Assembly (NCBI RefSeq): GCF_023074055.1
Contig: NZ_JADPKR010000082.1
Span: 310,001-374,000, forward strand
Direction of reading: 5' to 3'
Source of the DNA: Bradyrhizobium sp. 141
GTDB lineage: Bacteria; Pseudomonadota; Alphaproteobacteria; Rhizobiales; Xanthobacteraceae
Length of the DNA stretch: 64,000 nucleotides
Below are positions 9,293-17,431 of the stretch, piece by piece; the first letter of the stretch is position 1; each line of letters starts with the position of its first letter. A program made the translations under genes and the position numbers. The notes under the pieces are model-generated. The model ran no database searches. It had not been told where the DNA came from and saw only the letters and a list, made by a program, of their open reading frames with translations.

Positions 9293-9463
9293 ATGACCAG
9301 TTCCGCCAATTCGTCCTCTCGCATCGCCCGTGGCGGCAAGGCCATCTACGGCGCGCCTCCCTATACGGCAGCGCTTCAGGCCGAGGTCGGGTTGCCCGTC
9401 TACGCCATCTATTCCATGATCACCTGGTTTCATGCGGGGCTGCGCCCGCGCGTCTTTGCGTGA
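9293..9463 (+). pseudogene. Internally deleted Asp/Glu (hydantoin-type) racemase remnant
   Basis: This 56-codon frame has an intact start and stop but only the ends of a racemase. Residues 1-22 end with RIARGGKAIYGAP, which I recognise as the N-terminus of an Asp/Glu racemase-family protein. Residues 23-56 (PYTAALQAEVGLPVYAIYSMITWFHAGLRPRVFA) match that family's C-terminus. Both catalytic-cysteine regions would lie in the missing middle, so it cannot be active. The junction is in frame. It follows the D-amino-acid dehydrogenase by 9 nt in the same operon. Identification rests on family sequences recalled from memory; a short unrelated peptide is the alternative. Confidence 0.7.
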
Positions 9464-9502
9464 GCGCGTCCGCGAGATCGTCACAAGTCCTGGAGTGAAC
9501 CC

Positions 9503-10285
9503 ATGAAATTATCCGGCAAGGTCGCCGCCATCACCGGCGCAGCGCGCGGCATCGGCAAGGCCTGCGCACAGCGATTTCTCGACGATGGCGTCAAGGTCGT
9601 GATTTCGGATGTCGATGCTGATGGGTTGGCGGCGACCGCCGCCGAGCTCGGTCGTCCCGATGCCTTGCGCACAATCGTCGGCAATGTCGCCAAACGGGCA
9701 GACGTGGATCAGCTCGTCGGCACGGCCGTGAAGGAGTTCGGCCGGCTCGACATCATGGTCAACAACGCCGGCGTTGCCCGCAACCGGGACATCCTCGAGA
9801 TTACCGAAGAGGAGTTCGACGAGATCATCGGCATCAATCTGAAAGGCGCGTTCTTCGGCGTGCAGGCGGCCGCCAGGCAGATGATCGCGCAAGGCAGCGG
9901 GGGTGGCGTCATCATCAACATGTCCTCGGTGAATGCGCTGCTGGCGATCCCGGCGCTGGCGACCTACGCGATGTCCAAGGGCGGCATGAAGCAGCTGACG
10001 TCAGTTGCCGCCGTTGCGCTCGCCCCGCACAACATCCGCGTCGTGGCGGTCGGACCGGGCACGATCCTGACCGACATGGTGGCGTCATCCATCTACACCT
10101 CTGAGGATGCCCGCAGGACCGTGATGTCGCGGACGCCAGCCGGCCGCGGCGGCGAGCCGAGCGAGGTCGCGTCCGTCGTGGCATTCCTGGCGAGTGATGA
10201 TGCGTCCTACATCACGGGGCAGACGATCTACCCGGACGGCGGCCGGCTGATCCTGAACTACACGGTGCCGGTGAAGGAGAAGTAG
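9503..10285 (+). CDS. Short-chain dehydrogenase/reductase, 3-oxoacyl-ACP reductase-like
   Basis: NAD(P)-dependent oxidoreductase of the classical SDR family, 260 residues. The cofactor motif TGAARGIG is at residues 11-18, followed by NNAG and the catalytic Ser of NMSSVNA. The catalytic pair is Tyr155/Lys159 (YAMSK), and the C-terminal sequence GQTIYPDGG is typical. TGGAG precedes the ATG. It lies 39 nt after the racemase stub on the same strand and may belong to the D-amino-acid operon, for instance reducing an aldehyde or ketone product, but no substrate can be named. Confidence 0.88.
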   Translation: MKLSGKVAAITGAARGIGKACAQRFLDDGVKVVISDVDADGLAATAAELGRPDALRTIVGNVAKRADVDQLVGTAVKEFGRLDIMVNNAGVARNRDILEITEEEFDEIIGINLKGAFFGVQAAARQMIAQGSGGGVIINMSSVNALLAIPALATYAMSKGGMKQLTSVAAVALAPHNIRVVAVGPGTILTDMVASSIYTSEDARRTVMSRTPAGRGGEPSEVASVVAFLASDDASYITGQTIYPDGGRLILNYTVPVKEK

Positions 10286-10301
10286 GGGCTGCATCTCAGT
10301 A

Positions 10302-10385
10302 GTCATGCCCGGGCTTGACCCGGGCATCCACGTCTTCCAGCAATCGCGGTGTTGCGTGGATGACCGGGACAAGCCCAGCCATGAC
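10302..10385. repeat. Palindromic intergenic repeat (gtcatgcccgggcttgacccgggcat class)
   Basis: The 84-nt element runs from GTCATGCCCGGGC to ATGAC, with internal arms around CCACG and CGTGGAT. It lies between the convergent SDR and IclR genes. The same class occurs at 26211-26293. It probably acts as, or inserted at, a transcription terminator (inference). Confidence 0.75.
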
Positions 10386-10402
10386 GGCGGGGTCTGCAAG
10401 CT

Positions 10403-11197
10403 TCACTCCGCCGCAACCGTCATCCCGTGACCCAGCCGCTTCGAGATGCTGCCGGCGCAGTCGCGCAGCGCGTGGGCGATCGGGCTGTCCCAGCGTGCGT
10501 CGAAGGTGCCTTCGGGCCCCATCGCGGTGATGACCAGCGCGACATGGCCGGAATGATCGAAGACGGGGGCCGAGAACGCGTTGACGCCGGGCAGGGGATC
10601 GCCGAGCGCGCGGGCAAGGCCGTGCTTGCGGACCTCAGCGAGCATCTCGGCGAGCTTGGCACCTTTCACCGCGCGCTTCGGATTGTAGCCGACGCCGTGA
10701 CGATCGAGGCCGCTTTCGAGCGCGGCATTGATCGTCTTCTCCGGCAGGAACGCCGCGAAGGCCCGGCCGGTCGCGGTCTCCAGCAGCGCCATCACCGAGC
10801 CGGCGCGCATGACGATGTGAACCGGCTGCGCCGGCTCCTCGAGCTGCACCACGGTTGGGCCGTGCGTGCCCCAGACCGCGAGTGAGACCGCATGTCCGAT
10901 CTGGCTCGCGATCGCGGCAATCTTCGGCCTGGCGATGCGCACGCCGGAGAGCCGGCGCAGGCTGATCAGGCCAAGCTCCAGCGCCAGCGCGCCGATCTCG
11001 TAGCGACCGGTGGTCTCGTCCTGCTCGATCAGCCCGATGCGGGAGAAGCTGGCCAGATAAGGATGGGCCTTGGCCGACGTCATGCCGGCCTCGCGCGCGA
11101 GATCGCGCAGCATCATCGGCTCGCCGCACCTTGCGAGCGCGCGAAGCAGTTCTCCGCCGACCTCGATCGACTGAATGCCGCGGCTTTCTCTCTTCAT
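10403..11197 (-). CDS. IclR-family transcriptional regulator
   Basis: DNA-binding regulator of 264 residues. The N-terminal winged helix-turn-helix covers about residues 8-65 (RGIQSIEVGGELLRALARCGEPMMLRDLAREAGMTSAKAHPYLASF). A C-terminal effector domain (about 80-255) follows, with AVWGTHGPTVVQLEEP and a conserved PGVNAFSAPVFDHSG ligand-pocket segment. It is the last gene of a leftward operon after the solute-binding protein and flavoprotein genes (gaps of 6 and 21 nt). It probably controls that operon in response to the substrate or product (inference). A candidate palindromic operator lies upstream of the operon at 14241-14252. Confidence 0.9.
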   Translation of the reverse strand: MKRESRGIQSIEVGGELLRALARCGEPMMLRDLAREAGMTSAKAHPYLASFSRIGLIEQDETTGRYEIGALALELGLISLRRLSGVRIARPKIAAIASQIGHAVSLAVWGTHGPTVVQLEEPAQPVHIVMRAGSVMALLETATGRAFAAFLPEKTINAALESGLDRHGVGYNPKRAVKGAKLAEMLAEVRKHGLARALGDPLPGVNAFSAPVFDHSGHVALVITAMGPEGTFDARWDSPIAHALRDCAGSISKRLGHGMTVAAE

Positions 11198-11218
11198 GCG
11201 CCTCCAGGCGTGACGGGT

Positions 11219-12952
11219 TTACGCCGCGTCGCGCTTGGCGGCGCGCTCGGCGAGATGACGACCGGCAATGTAGCCGAAGGTCAGCGCCGGCCCAAGCGTG
11301 ATGCCGGCGCCGGGATAATTGCCGCCCATGATGCTCGCCATGTCGTTGCCGGCGGCATAAAGCCCGGGAATGACGCGGCCCTCGGCGTCGAGCGCCCGCG
11401 CGTTCTCGTCGGTGACGATGCCGGCATAGGTGCCGAGATCGCCGATCACCATCTTGATGGCATAGAATGGTCCATTCTCGATCGGCGCGACGCAGGGGTT
11501 CGGGCCATGCATGGCGTCGCCCTGGTAGCGGTTATAGGCCTTCGAGCCCTTGCCGAAGGCGGCGTCGTGCCCTTGCGGCGCCGTCGCATTGAACTGCCTG
11601 ACCGTCTCGGTGAACGCCTTGGCATCGATGCCGGCCTTCGCCGCCAGCGCCTCCAGCGTGTCGCCGCGCATGAGATAGCCGGTATTGAGGTGATGACCCA
11701 GCGGCATCGGGAAGGGCGGCACGCAGCCGAGGCCGTATTTGCGCAGCGTCTTGTGATCGCACACGAGATAGGCCGCGATCTCCTCACCGGGCTTGGCGGC
11801 CTTGACCATGGCCTGGACGAAGTCGTGATAGGAATTGCCCTCATTGGCAAAGCGCCGGCCGTCGCGCACCACCGCGATCACGCCGGGCTTGGCGCGGTCG
11901 ATGAAGTGCGGCATCACGCCCTTGGATCCGTCCTTGCGCGTCGTCAGCGACACCGGAACCCAGGCCGCCGCGTTCGGCAGGCGATCCTCGACATGTCCGC
12001 CGGCGGATTCCGCGAGACGCAGGCCGTCGCCGGTGTTGCCGGAGGGGCCCGGCGAAAAATGCTCGTTGCCCGTGGGCGCATGCGGAAACATTTTTCTGCG
12101 GCGCTCGATATCATGCGGGAAACCGCCGCAGGCGAGCACCACGCCCTGCCTTGCGCGGACGCGCACCTCGCGTCCCTCGCGCGAAACGATTGCGCCCGTC
12201 ACCGTGCCGTTCTCGACCGTCAGCTCGCGCACCGGCGAGGACAGCCACATCGGAATCTTCAGGTCGAGCGCGGATTTGGCAAGGCGCCCGGCGAGCGCAT
12301 TGCCGTTGGTCAAGGTCATGCCGCGGCCATAGCGCAGCACGTCCATCAGATGTCGCGACAGGCGTTTAGCGACGTAGACCGCGGAAGTCAGCGATTTCGT
12401 CACCCGCATGAAGTGGATGATCTCCTTGCCGGAGCCAAGCATCATGCCGAACACGGTGAGCTCGGGCAGGGGCATGCCGAGCGTCTTGATCTGATCGCCG
12501 AGCTCGCGGCCGTCGAACGGACGCGTCACCATGGAGCGACCGCCCTGGGTGCCGCCGGGTGCTTCGGCGTGATAGTCCGGAAATACCAGCGGCATGTCGA
12601 AGCGCAGCGCCGTCTTGGTGGTGAAGAAATCGACCGCCTCGGGGCCGGCATTGAGGAATGAATCGACGCGCGCGGCATCAAAGTTGTTGCCGGCTTCGTG
12701 CCGCAGGTAAGTGCGGGCCTGCTCCGGCGTCTCCTCGATGCCGTACGCCTTCGCCAGCGAGGTGCCGGGGATCCACAGCCAGCCGCCGGAGCGGGCGGTG
12801 GTGCCGCCGAAGCGCGGCTCCTTTTCGACGATCAGCACGTCGAGGCCGCGATGGCGCGCGGTGATCGCGGCCGACATGCCGGAGCAACCCGATCCGGCCA
12901 CGAGCACGTCGCACTCGTAAGTCTCAATTGCGCTTTGCTCGTTGCCGGTCAT
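11219..12952 (-). CDS. FAD-binding dehydrogenase of the fumarate reductase/3-ketosteroid-dehydrogenase family
   Basis: Flavoprotein of 577 residues, probably a dehydrogenase acting on a C-C bond next to a carbonyl. The FAD motif is VLVAGSGCSGMSAAITARHRGLDVLIVEKEPRFGGTTARSGG (residues about 16-57). The C-terminal FAD-contact segment is GLYAAGNDMASIMGGNYPGAGITLGPALTFGYIAGRHLA. These pieces match the 3-oxosteroid Delta1-dehydrogenase/fumarate-reductase flavoprotein superfamily, and its length fits KstD-like members. It lies between a branched-chain-type solute-binding protein and an IclR regulator, suggesting catabolism of an imported organic compound rather than steroids specifically. No ferredoxin or cytochrome partner gene is adjacent. 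Confidence 0.82.
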   Translation of the reverse strand: MTGNEQSAIETYECDVLVAGSGCSGMSAAITARHRGLDVLIVEKEPRFGGTTARSGGWLWIPGTSLAKAYGIEETPEQARTYLRHEAGNNFDAARVDSFLNAGPEAVDFFTTKTALRFDMPLVFPDYHAEAPGGTQGGRSMVTRPFDGRELGDQIKTLGMPLPELTVFGMMLGSGKEIIHFMRVTKSLTSAVYVAKRLSRHLMDVLRYGRGMTLTNGNALAGRLAKSALDLKIPMWLSSPVRELTVENGTVTGAIVSREGREVRVRARQGVVLACGGFPHDIERRRKMFPHAPTGNEHFSPGPSGNTGDGLRLAESAGGHVEDRLPNAAAWVPVSLTTRKDGSKGVMPHFIDRAKPGVIAVVRDGRRFANEGNSYHDFVQAMVKAAKPGEEIAAYLVCDHKTLRKYGLGCVPPFPMPLGHHLNTGYLMRGDTLEALAAKAGIDAKAFTETVRQFNATAPQGHDAAFGKGSKAYNRYQGDAMHGPNPCVAPIENGPFYAIKMVIGDLGTYAGIVTDENARALDAEGRVIPGLYAAGNDMASIMGGNYPGAGITLGPALTFGYIAGRHLAERAAKRDAA

Positions 12953-12958
12953 CTGGCC

Positions 12959-14173
12959 TCACTTCTTCAAGAGCGGACATTTGGATTCGGAGACCGGGCG
13001 GAAGGCGTCCTCACCCTTCACGGTCTTGACGATGTCCAGATAGTCCCACGGCTCCTTGGACTGCTCCGGTGTCTTCACCTTGGCGAGATACATGTCGCGG
13101 ATGACGCGGCCGTCCTCTCGCAACTTGCCGCCATGGACGAATGTATCCTCGATCGGCAGCTCGCGCATCTTGGCCATCACCTTGGCGGAATCGTCGGTGC
13201 CGGCGGCCTTGATGGCCTTGAGATAGTGCAGCACCGAACCGTAGACGCCGGTCTGGATCATGGTCGGCATCACCTTGGTCCGCACGTAGAACTTCTTCGA
13301 CCAGGCGCGGGTGGCCTCGTCCATGGCCCAGTACGACGCCGTGGTCATGTAGGTGCCCTGCGCGGCCTTGAGGCCGATCGCGTGCACGTCGGTGTCGAAC
13401 ATCAGGAGGCCAACCAGCTTCTGGCCGCCCTGCACCAGGCCGAACTCGCCGGACTGCTTGATGGCGTTATCGGTGTCCTGGCCGGCATTGGCGAAAGCGA
13501 CCACGTCGGATTTCGAGCTCTGCGCCTGGAGCGCGAAGGAGGAGAAGTCCGCGGTGTTGGTCGGGTGCTTGACGCCGCCCAAGACCTTTCCGCCCATCTC
13601 GTTGACGAAACGCGTGGCGTCCTTCTCGAGCTGCTGGCCGAAGGCATAGTCCGCGGTGATGAAGTACCAGGACTTGCCGCCTTCCTTGATCACGGCGGAG
13701 GCCGTCACCTTCGACAGCGCGTAAGTGTCATAGGTGAAATGCACGGTATTCGGGCTGCACAGCTCGTCGGTCAGCGAGCTCGCGCCGGGGCCGGAGAGCA
13801 GCGCGATCTTGCCCCGTTCGCGCACCATGTTGTGGACGGCGATCGCGATGCCGGAATTGGGGATGTCGACGACAGCGTCGACCTTGCCGTTGTCGAACCA
13901 GCCGCGGACGATCTGCACGCCGACATCAGTCTTCATCTGGTGGTCGGCGCTGATGATCTCGATCGGCTTGCCGAGCACGGTCGGCCCGAATTCCTCCACC
14001 GCCATCTTCGCGGCCTCGACCGAGCCCGGCCCGCTGTTGTCGCGGCCCCAGCTCGACAGATCCGTCAGCACGCCGATCCGCACCGCGTCGTCGGAGACTT
14101 GCGCGGTCGCGGCCGACGTCATGGCAACGGAAGTCATGGCCGCGAGCATGGCGCAGGCCAGAAGCCCTCTCAT
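12959..14173 (-). CDS. Periplasmic substrate-binding protein, branched-chain amino acid ABC type (LivK-like)
   Basis: Periplasmic receptor of type I fold, 404 residues with a signal peptide of about 25 residues ending in ATAQ. The mature start DAVRIGVLTDLSSWGRDNSGPGSVEAAKMAVEEFG and the segments ADHQMKTDVGVQIVRGW and YAFGQQLEKDATRFVNEMGGKVLG are typical of Peripla_BP_6 proteins. It is first in a leftward operon with a flavoprotein and an IclR regulator, the ATG being preceded by GAGGAAA. No LivHMGF permease or ATPase genes are in the window, so the receptor must share a transporter encoded elsewhere or work as a sensor. Many such Bradyrhizobium receptors bind aromatic or organic acids. Confidence 0.88.
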   Translation of the reverse strand: MRGLLACAMLAAMTSVAMTSAATAQVSDDAVRIGVLTDLSSWGRDNSGPGSVEAAKMAVEEFGPTVLGKPIEIISADHQMKTDVGVQIVRGWFDNGKVDAVVDIPNSGIAIAVHNMVRERGKIALLSGPGASSLTDELCSPNTVHFTYDTYALSKVTASAVIKEGGKSWYFITADYAFGQQLEKDATRFVNEMGGKVLGGVKHPTNTADFSSFALQAQSSKSDVVAFANAGQDTDNAIKQSGEFGLVQGGQKLVGLLMFDTDVHAIGLKAAQGTYMTTASYWAMDEATRAWSKKFYVRTKVMPTMIQTGVYGSVLHYLKAIKAAGTDDSAKVMAKMRELPIEDTFVHGGKLREDGRVIRDMYLAKVKTPEQSKEPWDYLDIVKTVKGEDAFRPVSESKCPLLKK

Positions 14174-14240
14174 CGTTGTTTCCTCTCTTTTATTGGCCGC
14201 TTGGTGCGGCTGGCAGTTTCGACGTTAAATTAGATATATG

Positions 14241-14252
14241 CAAACTAGTTTG
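14241..14252. promoter_or_regulatory. Perfect palindrome CAAACTAGTTTG, candidate operator
   Basis: The 12-nt perfect palindrome lies in an AT-rich tract (gttaaattagatatatg before it), 68 nt upstream of the solute-binding-protein start and divergent to the MHS transporter. Its form resembles MarR/TetR-type operators, but the adjacent regulator is IclR, so the protein that binds it is unknown. Confidence 0.4.
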
Positions 14253-14307
14253 TCAATGGCGAATACTCTGCCGACGCCGGCGAGCGGACGCGGAACTACG
14301 TCAACGC

Positions 14308-14393
14308 CGTCATTGCGAGCGCAGCGAAGCAATCCAGACTGTTTCCGCGGAGACAGTCTGGATTGCTTCGTCGCAAGAGCTCCTCGCAATGAC
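14308..14393. repeat. Long palindromic intergenic repeat (gtcattgcgagcgcagcgaagcaat class)
   Basis: Arms GTCATTGCGAG (14308-14318) and CTCGCAATGAC (14383-14393) enclose a second pair, GAAGCAATCCAGACTG and CAGTCTGGATTGCTTC, around CCGCGG. The element can fold into one long hairpin. It belongs to a class repeated many times in Bradyrhizobiaceae genomes. Confidence 0.8.
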
Positions 14394-14505
14394 GGTGGAG
14401 GCAGTCGTGCGCGAGCATCCCGCAGCGTGTGAGAGCCAGCACGCCCGCAGGTTGCAACCGTCATCGCGATTAGCCATGATGCCCTCAGGAATCTTGGGGC
14501 AGGGC

Positions 14506-15807
14506 ATGACGGCAGCAACGGGGATCTCCGCCGGGGCGGAGAAATCGACGACGGCGCATGTGGTGTGGGCGAGCACGCTCGGCACCGCGATCGAGTGGTA
14601 CGATTTCCTGATCTACGGCACGGCGGCGGCGCTGGTCTTCAACAAGCTGTTCTTTCCGAGCTTCGATCCATTCGTCGGCACGCTGGCGGCGTTCTCCACC
14701 TACGCGGTCGGTTTCGTGGCGCGGCCGATCGGCGGCGCCATCATCGGGCATTACGGTGACCGGCTCGGCCGCAAGACCATGCTGGTCGCGACCATGATCG
14801 CGATGGGGCTCGGCACCTTCCTGATCGGCTGCCTGCCGACCTACAGCCAGATCGGCGTCTGGGCCCCGATCCTGCTCGTCATGCTGCGCTTCGTCCAGGG
14901 CATCGGGCTCGGGGGCGAATGGAGCGGTGCGGTCGTCATGGTGATCGAGCATGCCGGCGATCGCCGCGGCTTCTACGGCAGCCTGGTGCAGATCGGCTTT
15001 CCCGTCGGCGTTGCCGCCTCCACCGGCATTTTCGGCCTGATGACCAGGCTGCCCGAAGCCGATTTCCTGAGTTGGGGCTGGCGCGTGCCGTTCCTGATCA
15101 GCATCCTGCTCGTCGGCGTCGGCTTCATCGTGCGGCTCAAGCTTGCGGAGACACCGCACTTCAAGGAGGTGGTCGAGCGCAAGGAGGTGCTGGCGCAGCC
15201 GGTGCTGGAAGTGCTGCGCCGCGACTGGCGCAGTTTTCTGCTGGCGATCGGCATCACGGTGTCGGAGGTCGGGCTCGCTTATCTCCTCACCGTCTTCACG
15301 GTGGTTTACGCCACGACAAAACTCGGTCTGCCGCGTCAGGTCATCCTGAATGCCGTGGTCTATGCCGCGATCGTCGAATTCGCGACACTGCCGCTCGCCG
15401 GCTGGCTCTCCGACATCTTCGGCCGCAAGGCGCTCTATCTTGCCGGCGGCGTGTTCTCGGTGGCACTGGCGTTTCCGCTGTTCTGGTTCCTCGACACCAG
15501 GGAGCCGGCGCTGATCACGCTGGCGCTCGTCGTCACGATGACGCTGACGCATGCCCTGCTGTTCGGACCGAAGGCGGCCTTCATGCCCGAGCTGTTCCGC
15601 ACCCAGGTGCGCTACAGCGGAGCCTCGCTCGGCGCCAATGTCGCGGCAGCGCTGAGCGGCGGCTTCTCGCCGCTGATCGCCGCCGCGCTGCTTGCATGGG
15701 CCGGTTCGTACTGGGCCGTGTCGGTCTACATCATCGCGCTCTCGATCATCACGATCATTGCGACGCTGATGGCGCCGGAGACGGCGCGCGACGCGCTGAA
15801 ATCCTGA
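14506..15807 (+). CDS. MFS transporter, metabolite:H+ symporter (MHS) family
   Basis: Inner-membrane secondary transporter of 433 residues and 12 predicted helices. MHS signatures are ASTLGTAIEWYDFLIYGTAAALVFNKLFFP near the N-terminus, the loop GHYGDRLGRKTMLV, and GIGLGGEWSGAVVM. I chose the ATG at 14506 because GGGGCAGGG precedes it and MHS proteins begin shortly before the AxxxGtxxEWYDF helix; upstream in-frame ATGs at 14476 and 14479 lack a ribosome site. The family includes shikimate, alpha-ketoglutarate, citrate and proline/betaine carriers. It stands alone and divergent from the solute-binding-protein operon, so its substrate may be the same organic acid. Confidence 0.88.
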   Translation: MTAATGISAGAEKSTTAHVVWASTLGTAIEWYDFLIYGTAAALVFNKLFFPSFDPFVGTLAAFSTYAVGFVARPIGGAIIGHYGDRLGRKTMLVATMIAMGLGTFLIGCLPTYSQIGVWAPILLVMLRFVQGIGLGGEWSGAVVMVIEHAGDRRGFYGSLVQIGFPVGVAASTGIFGLMTRLPEADFLSWGWRVPFLISILLVGVGFIVRLKLAETPHFKEVVERKEVLAQPVLEVLRRDWRSFLLAIGITVSEVGLAYLLTVFTVVYATTKLGLPRQVILNAVVYAAIVEFATLPLAGWLSDIFGRKALYLAGGVFSVALAFPLFWFLDTREPALITLALVVTMTLTHALLFGPKAAFMPELFRTQVRYSGASLGANVAAALSGGFSPLIAAALLAWAGSYWAVSVYIIALSIITIIATLMAPETARDALKS

Positions 15808-15962
15808 CGTCGATCGTCTCGCGCGCCGTAGCACGGGGAGCAGGGAGGACCATGTCGGCCAACGGCTGGGTTCCGCCGACCGATTGCCTTTTGTTGGCCG
15901 GCAAGCGAACCTCCTGCGGCCATATTTGAGCAGGAGTGATTTCCCGTGAGGGAGGCGCTCCG

Positions 15963-16340
15963 ATGACCAAAGCACTGATCACTGCCGTCGCAATGCTGGC
16001 CTGTGTGCCCGTGAGCGCGGTTGCGCAGGAGCGCGCTGGCGATGCTGCGCTCGGCGCGGTTTCCGGCGCGGTTGTGCTGGGCCCGGTCGGTGCGGTCGCC
16101 GGAGCCTTGATCGGCTACACGGCCGGACCTTCGATCGCTCGCTCCTGGGGCATGAGAGGTTCGCAGTCGGCAAGACACCGGCAGCCGCCACGCCGCGCGG
16201 CCGGCGGCCCATCGCGCACGCGCGAGGCGATGAACGCCAACGGCCAGATGAGAGCTGCCGGCAATCAGGCCCCGCCGGTTCAGGCCGCGCCTGCCGTGCC
16301 GGCACAACCCTCGGCACCGCCCGTTCAGGGATTTGACTGA
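15963..16340 (+). CDS. Small exported glycine-zipper protein of unknown function
   Basis: The 125-residue product has a signal peptide (MTKALITAVAMLACVPVSAVAQ). It is followed by a glycine-zipper stretch with small residues every four positions (GDAALGAVSGAVVLGPVGAVAGALIGYTAGPSIARSWG), then a basic, Pro/Ala-rich low-complexity tail. Such zippers insert into or lie against the outer or inner membrane. GGGAGG precedes the chosen ATG; an upstream in-frame GTG at 15936 would only spoil the signal peptide. I do not recognise a specific family. The gene stands alone between the MHS transporter and a convergent lyase gene. Confidence 0.75.
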   Translation: MTKALITAVAMLACVPVSAVAQERAGDAALGAVSGAVVLGPVGAVAGALIGYTAGPSIARSWGMRGSQSARHRQPPRRAAGGPSRTREAMNANGQMRAAGNQAPPVQAAPAVPAQPSAPPVQGFD

Positions 16341-16404
16341 GGCGGGAGTTCCACTCCGGAGTCGTCGGACGCAGTCGATCGACTGGCGAGGCTTGCGCCC
16401 CGCT

Positions 16405-17256
16405 CTAGGATTCGCCGAGGATCTTCTTCGCGGCGCGAAGATGCGGCTTGTCGATCATCTGGCCGTCGAGCCGTAGCGTGCCGGAATTGGGATTGCTCGC
16501 GAACGCAGCGATCACCTTCTCCGCCCAGATCCGTTCGGCGTCCGTCGGCTCGAACGCCGCGTTGACGATGTCGACATGCTTGGGATGGATCAGCGCCTTG
16601 GCGGAAAAGCCGTCGCGGCGCGCGGCGCGCGTCTCCTGCTCGAGGCCAGCGAGGTTGTCGATGTCGGTGTAGACCGTATCGATCGGCGCGACCTCGGCCG
16701 CGGCCGCCGCCATCAGGCAGAGATCGCGCGCGAGGCGATAGGGGCTGTGGAACACGCCGCCGGACGCCTTTTCAGTAGCGCCGAGCGAGGCCGAGAGATC
16801 TTCGGCGCCCCACATCAGGCCGGCGAGGCGGGGGGAACATCCCTTGTAGCTGCCGAGGCCGAAGATCGAGCCGGCGGTTTCCGTCGCGACGCAGACGATG
16901 CGCGTCGCGCCGACTGCGATGCCGGCCGCAGCTTCCAGCGCTTCGAGCCAGGTCGGGATCTGCCGTACGTCATCGCCGCCCTGCGATTTCGGCAGTACGA
17001 TGCCGTCGGGCCTGCCGGGCATCACCGCGGCGAGGTCGGCCAGCGTCATGCCGGTATCGAGCGCGTTGACCCGGACATAGAGCTGATGCGGGCCGCGAGA
17101 GCCCTTCAGCATCTGAAGCGTCAGCCCGCGCGCCTCCGGCTTCTTCTCGGTGACGACGGAATCCTCGAGATCGATGATCAGCGCGTCGGCCTTGCCTTCG
17201 CTTGCCTTCTCGAATTTGCGCGGGGAATCGCCCGGCACGAACAACATCGAACGCAT
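16405..17256 (-). CDS. CoA ester lyase, HpcH/HpaI aldolase family (CitE/malyl-CoA-lyase-like)
   Basis: Cleaves or condenses a 3-hydroxyacyl-CoA such as malyl-CoA or citramalyl-CoA. The 283-residue protein starts MRSMLFVPGDSPRKFEKASEGKADALIIDLEDSV, the phosphopantetheine/Mg region typical of CitE/Mcl proteins. It continues with YVRVNALDTG, the metal-binding CVATETAGSIFGLGSY and LMWGAEDLSASLGA, and ends with GFSAKALIHPKHVDIVNAAF. Its start overlaps the MaoC-stub stop by one base (TGATG), so the two were translationally coupled. A lyase with a MaoC hydratase suggests a mesaconyl/methylmalyl-CoA step, now broken on the hydratase side. Confidence 0.88.
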   Translation of the reverse strand: MRSMLFVPGDSPRKFEKASEGKADALIIDLEDSVVTEKKPEARGLTLQMLKGSRGPHQLYVRVNALDTGMTLADLAAVMPGRPDGIVLPKSQGGDDVRQIPTWLEALEAAAGIAVGATRIVCVATETAGSIFGLGSYKGCSPRLAGLMWGAEDLSASLGATEKASGGVFHSPYRLARDLCLMAAAAAEVAPIDTVYTDIDNLAGLEQETRAARRDGFSAKALIHPKHVDIVNAAFEPTDAERIWAEKVIAAFASNPNSGTLRLDGQMIDKPHLRAAKKILGES

Positions 17257-17369
17257 CAGACCGGCCTCTTGTGCATCATCGCCGTGTTGTCCATCTCGGT
17301 GACGGTCCGGGTCAGCGGATGCCTGAACTCCTGGCCCACCGAAAAGTCCTCGAAGTAAAGTCCGGCCAT
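17256..17369 (-). pseudogene. MaoC-like dehydratase reduced to a 37-residue in-frame stub
   Basis: The frame keeps a good ribosome site (GAGGAAA), an ATG and a stop coupled to the next gene, but encodes only MAGLYFEDFSVGQEFRHPLTRTVTEMDN, the N-terminal start of MaoC hydratases, joined directly to TAMMHKRPV, which resembles the family's C-terminal tail. The hot-dog fold and its catalytic Asp/His are absent; a normal protein has about 150 residues. The deletion is in frame, so coupling to the lyase downstream is preserved. Assignment of the last nine residues to the C-terminus is from memory and less certain than the N-terminal match. Confidence 0.75.
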
Positions 17370-17431
17370 CGCGGTTTCCTCTCTGCGAAATAACGGCGCG
17401 CTCTTGGCGTCACGCCGCATGACCCTATGCA

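Larger units (their letters stand above)
14174..14505. other. 332-nt divergent intergenic region between the SBP operon and the MHS transporter
   Basis: It holds the leftward ribosome site, an AT-rich tract with the palindrome at 14241-14252, and a long palindromic repeat at 14308-14393. About 110 nt remain before the transporter start, where I see no clear promoter or ORF. Confidence 0.7.

Noticed and set aside
10892..12661. 589-codon plus-strand frame opposite the FAD dehydrogenase
   Set aside because: No domain, biased composition, and entirely antisense to IclR and a recognisable flavoprotein.
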